Positions 17,617-25,091 of a stretch of 64,000 nucleotides of DNA are shown piece by piece; the stretch's first letter is position 1, and each line of letters begins with the position of its first letter. Source of the DNA: CAZNXJ01 sp964577115 (GTDB lineage: Bacteria; Planctomycetota; Planctomycetia; Pirellulales; Pirellulaceae); the NCBI GenBank assembly GCA_964577115.1, contig CAZNXJ010000003.1:62001-126000 (forward strand), in the 5' to 3' direction. The notes beneath the pieces were generated by a model that saw nothing but the letters and a program-made list of their open reading frames with translations, did not search any database and was not told the DNA's origin. The position numbers were made by a program, and so were the translations under genes.

Positions 17617-18903
17617 ATGCGACGTCGCGTTGTGATCACGGGCGTGGGGTGCCTGAACCCGTTGGGACATGATGTCGAAACGGTCTGGAACGGCTTGAAA
17701 GAAGGCCGCTCGGGCGTCGGCCCTACCACAATCTTCGACGCCAGCAATTTTCCGACGAAGTTCTCGGCCGAAGTGAAGGACTGGGACGTCGATCAGCTGG
17801 GCGATGAATTTCGGTCGTGGCGCGGCCGCGGCCGGCACACGAAGTTCGCCATCGGCGCGGCCAAGCAGGCTGTCGATGACTCGGGCATCCTCGATTCGGG
17901 CATCGATCCCACGCGCCTGGGCGTCTACCTGGGCAGCGGCGAGGGGCCTCAGGACTTCGCCACGTTCACGCGGATGATGACCGCGGGACTCACCCCGGAT
18001 GGTTTCGACGTCGGCAATTTCATCCGCATGGGGCTCGAGATTCTCGACCCGCAGGAGGAACTCGAGCAGGAGCCGAACATGCCGGCCGGCTATGTGGCCG
18101 GACTCTTCAATGCTCAAGGACCCAACTCGAACTGCCTGACGGCGTGCGCGGCCAGCAGCCAAGGGGTCGGGGAAGCCTGTGAGATCATTCGCCGTGGTGA
18201 CGCCGACGCGATGATCGCCGGCGGTTCGCACAGCATGATCCATCCGTTCGGCGTGACGGGCTTCAACCTGCTGACGGCGCTGTCGACGAACAACGAGCAT
18301 CCGCAGCAAGCCTCGCGCCCCTTCGACCGGATGCGCGATGGTTTCGTGCTGGGCGAAGGGGGCGCCATGGTCGTGCTCGAGGAACTCGAACGAGCCAAGC
18401 GGCGCGGTGCGAAAATCTATGGCGAGTTGCTTGGCTATGGAACGACCGCCGACGCCTACCGTATCACGGATATTCACCCTCAGGGGCGTGGAGCGATCGC
18501 GTGTATGCGGATGGCCATCCGCGACGCGCGCCTCAACCCCGAAGATATCCACTACGTCAACGCGCACGGCACCAGCACGCAAGTCAACGACCGCGTGGAA
18601 ACGCTGGCTTGCAAGGAGGTGTTCGGCGAACACGCCCGGCGCGTGCCCGTGTCGAGCACCAAGAGCATGATGGGGCATCTGATCGCCGCGGCGGGCGTGA
18701 CCGAATTGATCGTGTGCCTGATGGCCATCCGCGATAACGTTCTGCCGCCGACGATCAACTACGAACATCCCGATCCCGAATGCGATCTGGACTACGTGCC
18801 CAACGTGGCACGCGAGGCGCGCTGCGACGTCGCGCTAAATAACAGCTTCGGGTTCGGCGGCCAGAACATCACGCTCTGCATCGGGCGCTACCGCGGCGAC
18901 TAG
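17617..18903 (+). CDS. Beta-ketoacyl-ACP synthase, FabF type
   Basis: A 428-residue condensing enzyme of the KAS II family with an intact catalytic triad: Cys177 (TACAAS), His317 (AHGTST) and His354 (GHLIAA). It ends in NNSFGFGGQN. It elongates acyl-ACP with malonyl-ACP. AAGAGACC precedes the ATG, and TACAAT at 17566-17571 could be a -10 site. With the two hotdog genes and the ACP it makes a compact chain-extension set lacking a ketoreductase and enoyl reductase. It may be a second fabF paralogue for a special lipid. Confidence 0.92.
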   Translation: MRRRVVITGVGCLNPLGHDVETVWNGLKEGRSGVGPTTIFDASNFPTKFSAEVKDWDVDQLGDEFRSWRGRGRHTKFAIGAAKQAVDDSGILDSGIDPTRLGVYLGSGEGPQDFATFTRMMTAGLTPDGFDVGNFIRMGLEILDPQEELEQEPNMPAGYVAGLFNAQGPNSNCLTACAASSQGVGEACEIIRRGDADAMIAGGSHSMIHPFGVTGFNLLTALSTNNEHPQQASRPFDRMRDGFVLGEGGAMVVLEELERAKRRGAKIYGELLGYGTTADAYRITDIHPQGRGAIACMRMAIRDARLNPEDIHYVNAHGTSTQVNDRVETLACKEVFGEHARRVPVSSTKSMMGHLIAAAGVTELIVCLMAIRDNVLPPTINYEHPDPECDLDYVPNVAREARCDVALNNSFGFGGQNITLCIGRYRGD

Positions 18904-18916
18904 CCTGCCGCCGCAC

Positions 18917-19258
18917 CTAGTAACCGAGCGGCATCGGTTCGTTCAAAAGGAAATCGCGCGGCCCGCGGATCGTATAGTAAGGATAGGCGACCTGCGGCGT
19001 CGCCGGTCCCGCGGGTCCGACCTGATGCTGGTAGCCGTGCGGCAGCGGTGGGGGAACGTTCGCGCGGTGCCCGGCCGCCGGAAGGCCGTGCCCATGCCCG
19101 TGACCATGTTGGGCAAGGCCATGGCCATGCCCACCGTGGCCGCATGCGCCGCCACACGCGCTATTGCCGCAACCGTTTTTCGCGAGATGATGCTGATGGC
19201 AGCCGGTCGCTCCCAACAGCAGGGCCGCCATGGCCAAAGCCGTCCAGACGCGGTTCAT
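18917..19258 (-). CDS. His/Gly-rich lipoprotein
   Basis: A 113-residue predicted lipoprotein. ATG at 19258 follows AGGAACGACTTCC. The signal peptide (VWTALAMAALLLG) ends in a lipobox ATGC with Cys20. After it comes a region of about 40 residues dominated by His, Gly and Cys (for example HGGHGHGLAQHGHGHGHG) that could bind Ni, Zn or Cu, then a Pro/Tyr-rich tail ending MPLGY. I do not recognise a named family. It ends 13 bases from the convergent ketosynthase gene. Confidence 0.7.
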   Translation of the reverse strand: MNRVWTALAMAALLLGATGCHQHHLAKNGCGNSACGGACGHGGHGHGLAQHGHGHGHGLPAAGHRANVPPPLPHGYQHQVGPAGPATPQVAYPYYTIRGPRDFLLNEPMPLGY

Positions 19259-19518
19259 GGAAGTCGTTCCTGGGTCTTTAGGGTCAACGGGCGCTGCGCG
19301 CGGCGCGGGTGCCGGCACCTGGGCGCGACCGTGAAGAGATGCAGCGGGGCTGTCGCGAACCGGATGGTCGCCAGCTGCCTCGCCGCACACAGGGTCTGCA
19401 ATCTTCATCGGCGTCATAAGCCGGAAAATTCAACGATTCGATACAACCGCTTCCTTGAACCGCTCGGCCCTCGCGGCGCTGTCCGCCAGCGACCGCGCGG
19501 CGCACCGACGGGATTTTG

Positions 19519-20391
19519 ATGCCCATGGCCACGGACTCGCAGATCGCCGAGCTGACGATCGAGATGTGCCGCGAGGCGGCTCGCGTCAATCTTGCAGCTC
19601 CGGGCCGCAAAGGAAGCCTCGTCGAACTCACGCCCGATTTGGGCAGCGAAGTGCTCGTCTCCGCCGACCTGCACGGCAACCGGCTCAACTTCCATCACAT
19701 CTGCCGCTCGGCTGCGCTCGCCAAACACCCGCGGCGCCACCTGATCCTCCAGGAAGTCTGCCACGGCGGACCGAGCTACCCGCGAGGCCGCGGCTGTATG
19801 TCCCACCTACTGCTCGAGGACATTGCGCGGCTGATCGTCGAGTTCCCCGGACGCGTCCATTTTCTTCTGGGCAACCACGAACTGGCGGAGCTGACGGATT
19901 TTCCGATCAGCAAGGGCGCGTGCATGCTGAATGTTCAGTTCCGGCGCGGCATCGAACACTTCTACGGCGCGCAGGCCGAGCGGGTCCGGGCGGCGTATCT
20001 CGAGCTCCTGCGCAGTTGCCCGCTCGCGCTGCGCCTGTCGAGCGGCGTGTTCATTTGCCATAGCTTGCCCGACCATCTCGATAAGCAACCCTTCGACCCG
20101 GCCGTCTTCGAGCGGACTCTGGAGGAAAACGACCTGGGGCCCGACGGTCCTGTGTTCCGATTGCTCTGGGGCCGGGACTACCGGCCGCAAAATGCTGACG
20201 CGTTCACGCAGCTCGTCGGAGCCACGCTGCTGATCCATGGACACGAACCTTGCCAGGACGGTTACGCCTGCCCGAATATGCGGCAAATTATCCTGGATTG
20301 TAGCCGCCGCCCCGCTTGCTGCCTGCTGGTGCCGATCGCCGAACGGGCGGACCGGGAACAGCTTGTTCGCTCCATTCAGAAACTTGTGTGA
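19519..20391 (+). CDS. Metallophosphoesterase
   Basis: A 290-residue calcineurin-like phosphoesterase. It has the dinuclear metal motifs SADLHGN (in place of GDxHG), LLGNHELAELTD (GNHE) and a C-terminal LIHGHEP (GHxP-like). It could act on serine/threonine phosphate, nucleotides or nucleotide polyphosphates; the sequence does not decide. Start ATG at 19519 is preferred, with GGGA five bases upstream, over ATG at 19525. Its upstream neighbour is the divergent His-rich lipoprotein. Confidence 0.82.
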   Translation: MPMATDSQIAELTIEMCREAARVNLAAPGRKGSLVELTPDLGSEVLVSADLHGNRLNFHHICRSAALAKHPRRHLILQEVCHGGPSYPRGRGCMSHLLLEDIARLIVEFPGRVHFLLGNHELAELTDFPISKGACMLNVQFRRGIEHFYGAQAERVRAAYLELLRSCPLALRLSSGVFICHSLPDHLDKQPFDPAVFERTLEENDLGPDGPVFRLLWGRDYRPQNADAFTQLVGATLLIHGHEPCQDGYACPNMRQIILDCSRRPACCLLVPIAERADREQLVRSIQKLV

Positions 20392-20469
20392 AACCGCACG
20401 CTGGGTGCTTGCGCGTCGAGCGTGACAGTTGGATCGCAATTTCCTAGGCCGCTCAAGGAACCCCCCGTC

Positions 20470-20709
20470 ATGCAATTCAGCATTCGCACCATCTTCTTGC
20501 TGATGCTCGGCAGCAGCGTCGTGGCGGCCGGCGGCACGTACCTCGTGCAGGCTCTGCGCAGTGGCAGCCGGGCGCACCAATTAGTATTTCTCCTCTTTCT
20601 GCTCGTCGGCCCCGTCTTCGTCATGCTGGTGCTCAGCCTTTCTCACCGCCTGGCGCGGCTCCGCCGCCGTTCTCCCTGGCTGCGCGCAGGCGACCCGCCC
20701 GAATCCTGA
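20470..20709 (+). CDS. Small two-helix membrane protein of planctomycete type
   Basis: A 79-residue protein starting MQFSIRTIFLLMLGSSVVAA, close to the FSIRT-type N-terminus found on many small planctomycete membrane proteins. Two hydrophobic helices lie at about 8-27 and 36-58, followed by an Arg-rich cytoplasmic stretch. Function unknown. It follows the metallophosphoesterase by about 80 bases on the same strand. Confidence 0.65.
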   Translation: MQFSIRTIFLLMLGSSVVAAGGTYLVQALRSGSRAHQLVFLLFLLVGPVFVMLVLSLSHRLARLRRRSPWLRAGDPPES

Positions 20710-21013
20710 GCGGCGCCCCGCATAGGCTGGCTCGCCGTGTTCCGTGCGACGTGCCACATAAGAATGGATGCGGACCGCCTAGAATGACTATTCCGCGCAG
20801 CCATAGACCCTTAACTACAATAGAAGGGCGGCCTCGGGGCACTTGCGCGGCCTATTGGGCAGGAAATTCCGAGTTCGGCTGAGTACATTCGGGCGACCGG
20901 ATCGCTAAGCCTGCGTAAGGCATTTTCACCGGCCGCTCTCGAGACGCTTGGGGCTGCTCTTTTCTGGACGTTTCCGTCAAGGGGCGGAGTCTTGCACCGA
21001 AGGCCGTTCTGCC
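20710..21013. other. Spacer before the first DUF1549 gene
   Basis: About 300 bases without a gene. TAGAAT (20780-20785) and TACAAT (20816-20821) are possible -10 elements on the plus strand, but neither has a convincing -35 partner. No RNA gene is apparent. Confidence 0.35.
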
Positions 21014-22735
21014 GTGAGGTTGCTCGTGCGACGTACGTCGAATCAATACCGTGAGCTCACTGTCGGGCGCCGCGTGCGGGTCGGAGCCGTTGCGCTCGCT
21101 GTGCTGCTCCTTGCTGGCGGGAGCCCCGATGCCTGGGCGCAGCGCCGGGGAAGTGATCCGGGCGAGCAGGTCCGGATGATCGATCAGAGCCTGCGGCAGT
21201 TGTGGGCCGACTATGAACTGAAGCCGTCGCCGCGCGCGACCGATGGCGAATGGTGCCGGCGCGTCTTTCTGGATGTGATCGGCCGAGTACCTACGGTAGC
21301 CGAGCTCCAGGAGTTTCTTGCGGACAAGTCGCCGGACAAGAAGAGTGCGCTGGTGACTCGGCTCCTTCATGACGAACGCTACACCGAAGAGTACGCGCGG
21401 AACTGGACGACGATCTGGACGAACGTCCTAATCGGGCGCAGCGGTGGGCTCGATGCCAACTCGCTGACGAGTCGCGAAGGCATGCAGAAATTTCTGCGCG
21501 ACGCCTTTGCCCGCAACATGCCGTACGACCGCATGGTGAAGGAACTGGTGACGGCCACCGGGGCGACAACGCCGGGCAGCGACAACTTCAATGGAGCGGT
21601 GAACTTTCTTGCGGACAAAGTGAATGACGAGAAGGCGGCGCTGGCGACGGCGAGCACCGCGCGAATCTTTCTCGGCATGCAGGTGCAATGCACCCAGTGT
21701 CACAATCATCCGTTCAATGAGTGGAAGCAGCAGAAGTTCTGGGAGATGAACGCGTTCTTCCGCCAGACGCGGGCCCTGCGGCGGTTCGAGCAGGGTTCGC
21801 GGCGAGTCGCGTTCGCCGAACTGGTCGACGAGGACTTCCCGGGAGAAGGCGGCGACCCGAGCGAAGCCGAGATTTATTACGAGCTCCGCAACGCCGAGCT
21901 GGAAGTGGCTTATCCGGTTTTCGTCGATGGGACGCCCATTGAACGGAGCGGATACGTGTCCGAGGTGAATCGCCGGCAGGAGCTCGCACGGTTGATGCTC
22001 GCCTCCGAAAATCTCGAACGGGCGCTCGTGAATCGCTACTGGGCCCATTTCCTGGGATACGGCTTTACGAAACCGATCGACGACATGGGGCCGCACAATG
22101 CGCCGTTCCATCCGGAACTGCTCGAATACCTTGGTCGGCAAGTTCGCGAGCACAGTTTCGATCTGAAAGAACTGATTCGTTGGATTACGCTCAGCGAAGC
22201 CTATGGGCTCTCGAGCCGCATGACGAACGACAACCAGTCGGACGACCCGTCGCTCGGCGAGCATCCCAAGTTCACTCGCTTTTACATGCGCCAGATGCGC
22301 GCCGAAGAACTTTACGAGTCGCTGGTGGCCGCGACGCAGGCGCATCAGACGCGCGGTTCATACGAGGAGCAGGAGCGGGCGAAAGCCGAGTGGCTGCGCC
22401 AGTTCGTCACGGCGTTTGGCAACGATGAGGGCGAGGAAGCAACGACGTTCAATGGAACGATTCCGCAGGCCCTCATGATGTTCAACGGCGACCTGATTCG
22501 GCAGGCAACGTCGCTGGACAAGGGGAGTTTTCTCTGGCAGGTCGCCAACAGCAAGCTGACGGCCGAGAAGAAGGTGCACTACTTGTTCCAGGCGGCGCTG
22601 GCACGCAATGCGACCCGCGAGGAGCTGACGATTGCCAATCGGCTGTTGGTCCTGCGGGGCGGCAACGCGGCTGAGGCTCTGCAGGATCTCTGGTGGGCCG
22701 TGCTGAATAGCAACGAATTTATTTTGAATCACTAG
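21014..22735 (+). CDS. DUF1549/DUF1553 (PSCyt2-PSD1) secreted protein, copy 1
   Basis: A secreted protein of about 573 residues with the planctomycete pair PSCyt2 (DUF1549) and PSD1 (DUF1553). The signal peptide ends near DAWAQ. A single CxxCH haem-type motif (CTQCH, from residue 226) lies inside DUF1549. The C-terminal domain has RALVNRYWAHFLGYG and ends LWWAVLNSNEFILNH. GTG at 21014 is chosen because GAAGG lies ten bases upstream; a TTG at 20948 is in frame. The partner DUF1501 gene follows after 319 bases. These pairs are abundant in planctomycetes and often tied to biopolymer use, but the reaction is unknown. Confidence 0.88.
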   Translation: MRLLVRRTSNQYRELTVGRRVRVGAVALAVLLLAGGSPDAWAQRRGSDPGEQVRMIDQSLRQLWADYELKPSPRATDGEWCRRVFLDVIGRVPTVAELQEFLADKSPDKKSALVTRLLHDERYTEEYARNWTTIWTNVLIGRSGGLDANSLTSREGMQKFLRDAFARNMPYDRMVKELVTATGATTPGSDNFNGAVNFLADKVNDEKAALATASTARIFLGMQVQCTQCHNHPFNEWKQQKFWEMNAFFRQTRALRRFEQGSRRVAFAELVDEDFPGEGGDPSEAEIYYELRNAELEVAYPVFVDGTPIERSGYVSEVNRRQELARLMLASENLERALVNRYWAHFLGYGFTKPIDDMGPHNAPFHPELLEYLGRQVREHSFDLKELIRWITLSEAYGLSSRMTNDNQSDDPSLGEHPKFTRFYMRQMRAEELYESLVAATQAHQTRGSYEEQERAKAEWLRQFVTAFGNDEGEEATTFNGTIPQALMMFNGDLIRQATSLDKGSFLWQVANSKLTAEKKVHYLFQAALARNATREELTIANRLLVLRGGNAAEALQDLWWAVLNSNEFILNH

Positions 22736-22789
22736 CAGGACGGGGCGGCCGTCAGCGCAACGTGGTTGCTTGGCCGCCAGTGAAGAGGA

Positions 22790-22859
22790 ACCGCGGCGAA
22801 CACTCGCCGCGGTCGGCAGGCCGCCGTGCCCGCGCCGCATAGCGGCCGAGCGGCGCGGG
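22790..22859. repeat. Two perfect stem-loops between DUF1549 and DUF1501 genes
   Basis: ACCGCGGCGA (22790-22799) pairs perfectly with TCGCCGCGGT (22804-22813) around an ACAC loop. CCCGCGCCGC (22829-22838) pairs perfectly with GCGGCGCGGG (22850-22859) around an 11-base loop. There is no T run, so an RNA processing or stabilising role, or partial termination between the two genes, fits better than intrinsic termination. The rest of the 319-base gap shows nothing clear. Confidence 0.55.
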
Positions 22860-23054
22860 AGGTGGCCGAAGGAGGAACGAAGGACGGGGGTCAGGCAAAT
22901 GGATGCAGGGTAGCTGAGGTTACGCCGATTAGTCCGCAGCGTTCCGTCGAGTTCTAAACAAGAGCACGGCTGCCATGCCGGCACGCAGCTCGCCTGAACT
23001 CGATGCGAGCGGCCAGCATGCATGCGGACGCATACTGAGTGGAGCAATCGTTCG

Positions 23055-24326
23055 ATGTTGAAGCATTTGGTTCCTCGCGGCATGTCGCGCCGGCATTTCT
23101 TGACCCATTTAGCCGGGGCCTCCGCCATGGCTCTACCGGCCCTGACGCTGGGACGCTCGCTTCAGGTCCACGCCGCCGACCTACAGAAGCGGCGAAAGTC
23201 GGCGATCTTGCTGTGGATGAGCGGCGGCCCGTCGACGATTGACATCTGGGATCTCAAGCCCGGCGCGCCCACGGGTGGGCCGTTCCGGCCGATTTCGACG
23301 AGCGGCGATGTGCAGATTTGCGAGCACATGCCGATGACGGCGAGTGTCATGCATCACCTGTCGATCGTGCGTTCGATGAGCACGCGCGAGGCGGATCACA
23401 ACCGGGGTCGCTACTACATGCACACCGGCTATGCGCCGAGCCCGAACATCGAGCATCCGAGCTACGGCTCGGTGATCGCGCATGAGCTCGAATCGCAGCG
23501 TCCGGAACTCCAGATTCCCCCGTTCGTCGCCGTCGGGGGTGGCAGCGTCGGTCCCGGTTTCCTCGGAATGGCCTGGGCGCCGTTTACGGTTGACAGCAAC
23601 GGGCGTGTCCGCAATCTCGACATGGGGCTGGACGAACAGCGGCTCGTTCAGCGCATGGGAGCGCTCGATTTGATCGAGAAAGGATTTATCAAACAGAACC
23701 GGGGCCAGGCCGCGGTGGACCACCAGAAGATTCTGCGTAAGACGCTGCACTTGATGACGAGCGAGCAGATGCAGGCGTTTCGCGTCGAACAGGAACCGCA
23801 AGCGGTGCGCGAGCGCTACGGCAACACGCCGTTCGGCCGTGGTTGCCTAATGGCCCGGCGGCTCATCGAAGTCGGCGTTCCCTTCGTCGAAGTCGATAGC
23901 GGCGGCTGGGACAACCATAACGACATTCACAGCACGCTCGCGAACCAGAAGCTGCCCGAGCTGGATCGCGCGATGAGCGCGCTGGTGGAAGACCTCGAGC
24001 AGCGCGGACTGCTGAACGATACCGCGATTATCTGGATGGGCGAGTTCGGGCGAACGCCGCGGATCAACGCGGATGCGGGCCGCGACCACTGGGCTCGGGC
24101 GTGGAGCGTCGTCGTGGGAGGTGCCGGGCTCAAGGGCGGCATCGCCGTGGGCGAAACGAACGAAGATGGGACGCGTGTGGAAAGCGAACCGTACACGTCT
24201 CAGGACGTGATGGCTACCATCTGCCGGGCCCTCGGCATCTCGCTCGAGACCACTTTCACTAGCTCGAATGGCCGGCCGATGAAGATTGCCAATAGCGGCA
24301 AAGTGATTTCGGAACTGTTCTCGTAA
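23055..24326 (+). CDS. DUF1501 protein with Tat-type signal, copy 1
   Basis: A 423-residue protein. A twin-arginine signal is visible (SRRHFLTHLAGASAMALPA). The body has the DUF1501 marks LLWMSGGPSTIDIWDLKPG, GNTPFGRGCLMARRLIE, WDNHNDIHSTL, WMGEFGRTPRIN and GRDHWARAWSV. As I recall, DUF1501 belongs to the alkaline phosphatase/sulfatase superfamily, and the Asp, His and Glu in these motifs would bind metals. ATG at 23055 has GGAG ten bases upstream. It pairs with the DUF1549 protein before it and is followed by a strong terminator. Confidence 0.9.
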   Translation: MLKHLVPRGMSRRHFLTHLAGASAMALPALTLGRSLQVHAADLQKRRKSAILLWMSGGPSTIDIWDLKPGAPTGGPFRPISTSGDVQICEHMPMTASVMHHLSIVRSMSTREADHNRGRYYMHTGYAPSPNIEHPSYGSVIAHELESQRPELQIPPFVAVGGGSVGPGFLGMAWAPFTVDSNGRVRNLDMGLDEQRLVQRMGALDLIEKGFIKQNRGQAAVDHQKILRKTLHLMTSEQMQAFRVEQEPQAVRERYGNTPFGRGCLMARRLIEVGVPFVEVDSGGWDNHNDIHSTLANQKLPELDRAMSALVEDLEQRGLLNDTAIIWMGEFGRTPRINADAGRDHWARAWSVVVGGAGLKGGIAVGETNEDGTRVESEPYTSQDVMATICRALGISLETTFTSSNGRPMKIANSGKVISELFS

Positions 24327-24379
24327 ATGAATGCGGCCGTCCGGGCGTAGGTGCGCTTAGCCACGCAGGCCAGCCGTCA

Positions 24380-24420
24380 AACGCCGTGGGGCGCTCGCCG
24401 AGCGCCGCTGCGGCGTTTTT
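24380..24420 (+). terminator. Intrinsic terminator after the first DUF1549-DUF1501 pair
   Basis: A nested stem: AACGCCG (24380-24386) pairs with CGGCGTT (24411-24417), and inside it GGCGCTC (24390-24396) pairs with GAGCGCC (24400-24406). A run of five T follows on the plus strand. It ends the DUF1501 transcript before the sigma factor gene. Confidence 0.75.
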
Positions 24421-24560
24421 CGTCGGCGCGAGCGATCGCTTGGCGGACTTGCGCGGTTAGATAAATGGGAGCATCTTGTGCAGGGGACTTGCCTGCGGAG
24501 GCCGGGCCGTTAAGCATGGCGGAAGCGAGTACTTTTCTCGACACCATGCGCTCAGGCTAA

Positions 24561-25091
24561 GTGATAGGTATGAAACCGGTTGCTCCGCCAAGCACCACTG
24601 GGCCGGATCCAGTGAAACTGATACAGGACCACCAGGTCGGGATCTGGCGGTACCTGCGAGCGCTCGGGTGCTCGGCGGAACAGGCCGAAGATATTACTCA
24701 GGAGACGTTCCTGGCCGTATTGGAGCGGCCTTTTCAGGAATTCAGCACGCACGCAACACGAGCGTATTTGCGAAAGGTTGCTTATAACCTGTTTATCACG
24801 GCGCGCCGGCGCAGCGGCCGCGTGGTAACGGTCGAGGATGTCGAGCTGTTCGATTCGGAATGGACCCGGTGGGCAGGGCACGATGATGGCGAAACGATGC
24901 TCGACGCGCTCCGTGAGTGCTTCGAGCAGCTTTCGGATCGAGCCAAATTAGCGCTTCGCATGCGGTTTCGCGATCGTAGTTCGCGGGCCGAAATCGCGGA
25001 AGCGCTCTCCATGACGGAACATGGTGCAAAGAATCTCATGCAGCGGGCAAAGAAACGGCTGCGAGATTGTGTCGAAGGGAAATTGAAGTGA
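24561..25091 (+). CDS. ECF-type RNA polymerase sigma factor
   Basis: A 176-residue sigma-70 family protein with only regions 2 and 4. Region 2 reads YLRALGCSAEQAEDITQETF, and region 4 contains LSDRAKLALRMRFRDRSSRA and the helix-turn-helix AEIAEALSMTEHGAKNLMQR. The start may be GTG at 24561 or ATG at 24570; neither has a strong ribosome-binding site. Its stop overlaps the GTG of the next gene (GTGA), so sigma factor and downstream membrane protein are translationally coupled, as sigma/anti-sigma pairs usually are. Confidence 0.92.
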   Translation: MIGMKPVAPPSTTGPDPVKLIQDHQVGIWRYLRALGCSAEQAEDITQETFLAVLERPFQEFSTHATRAYLRKVAYNLFITARRRSGRVVTVEDVELFDSEWTRWAGHDDGETMLDALRECFEQLSDRAKLALRMRFRDRSSRAEIAEALSMTEHGAKNLMQRAKKRLRDCVEGKLK

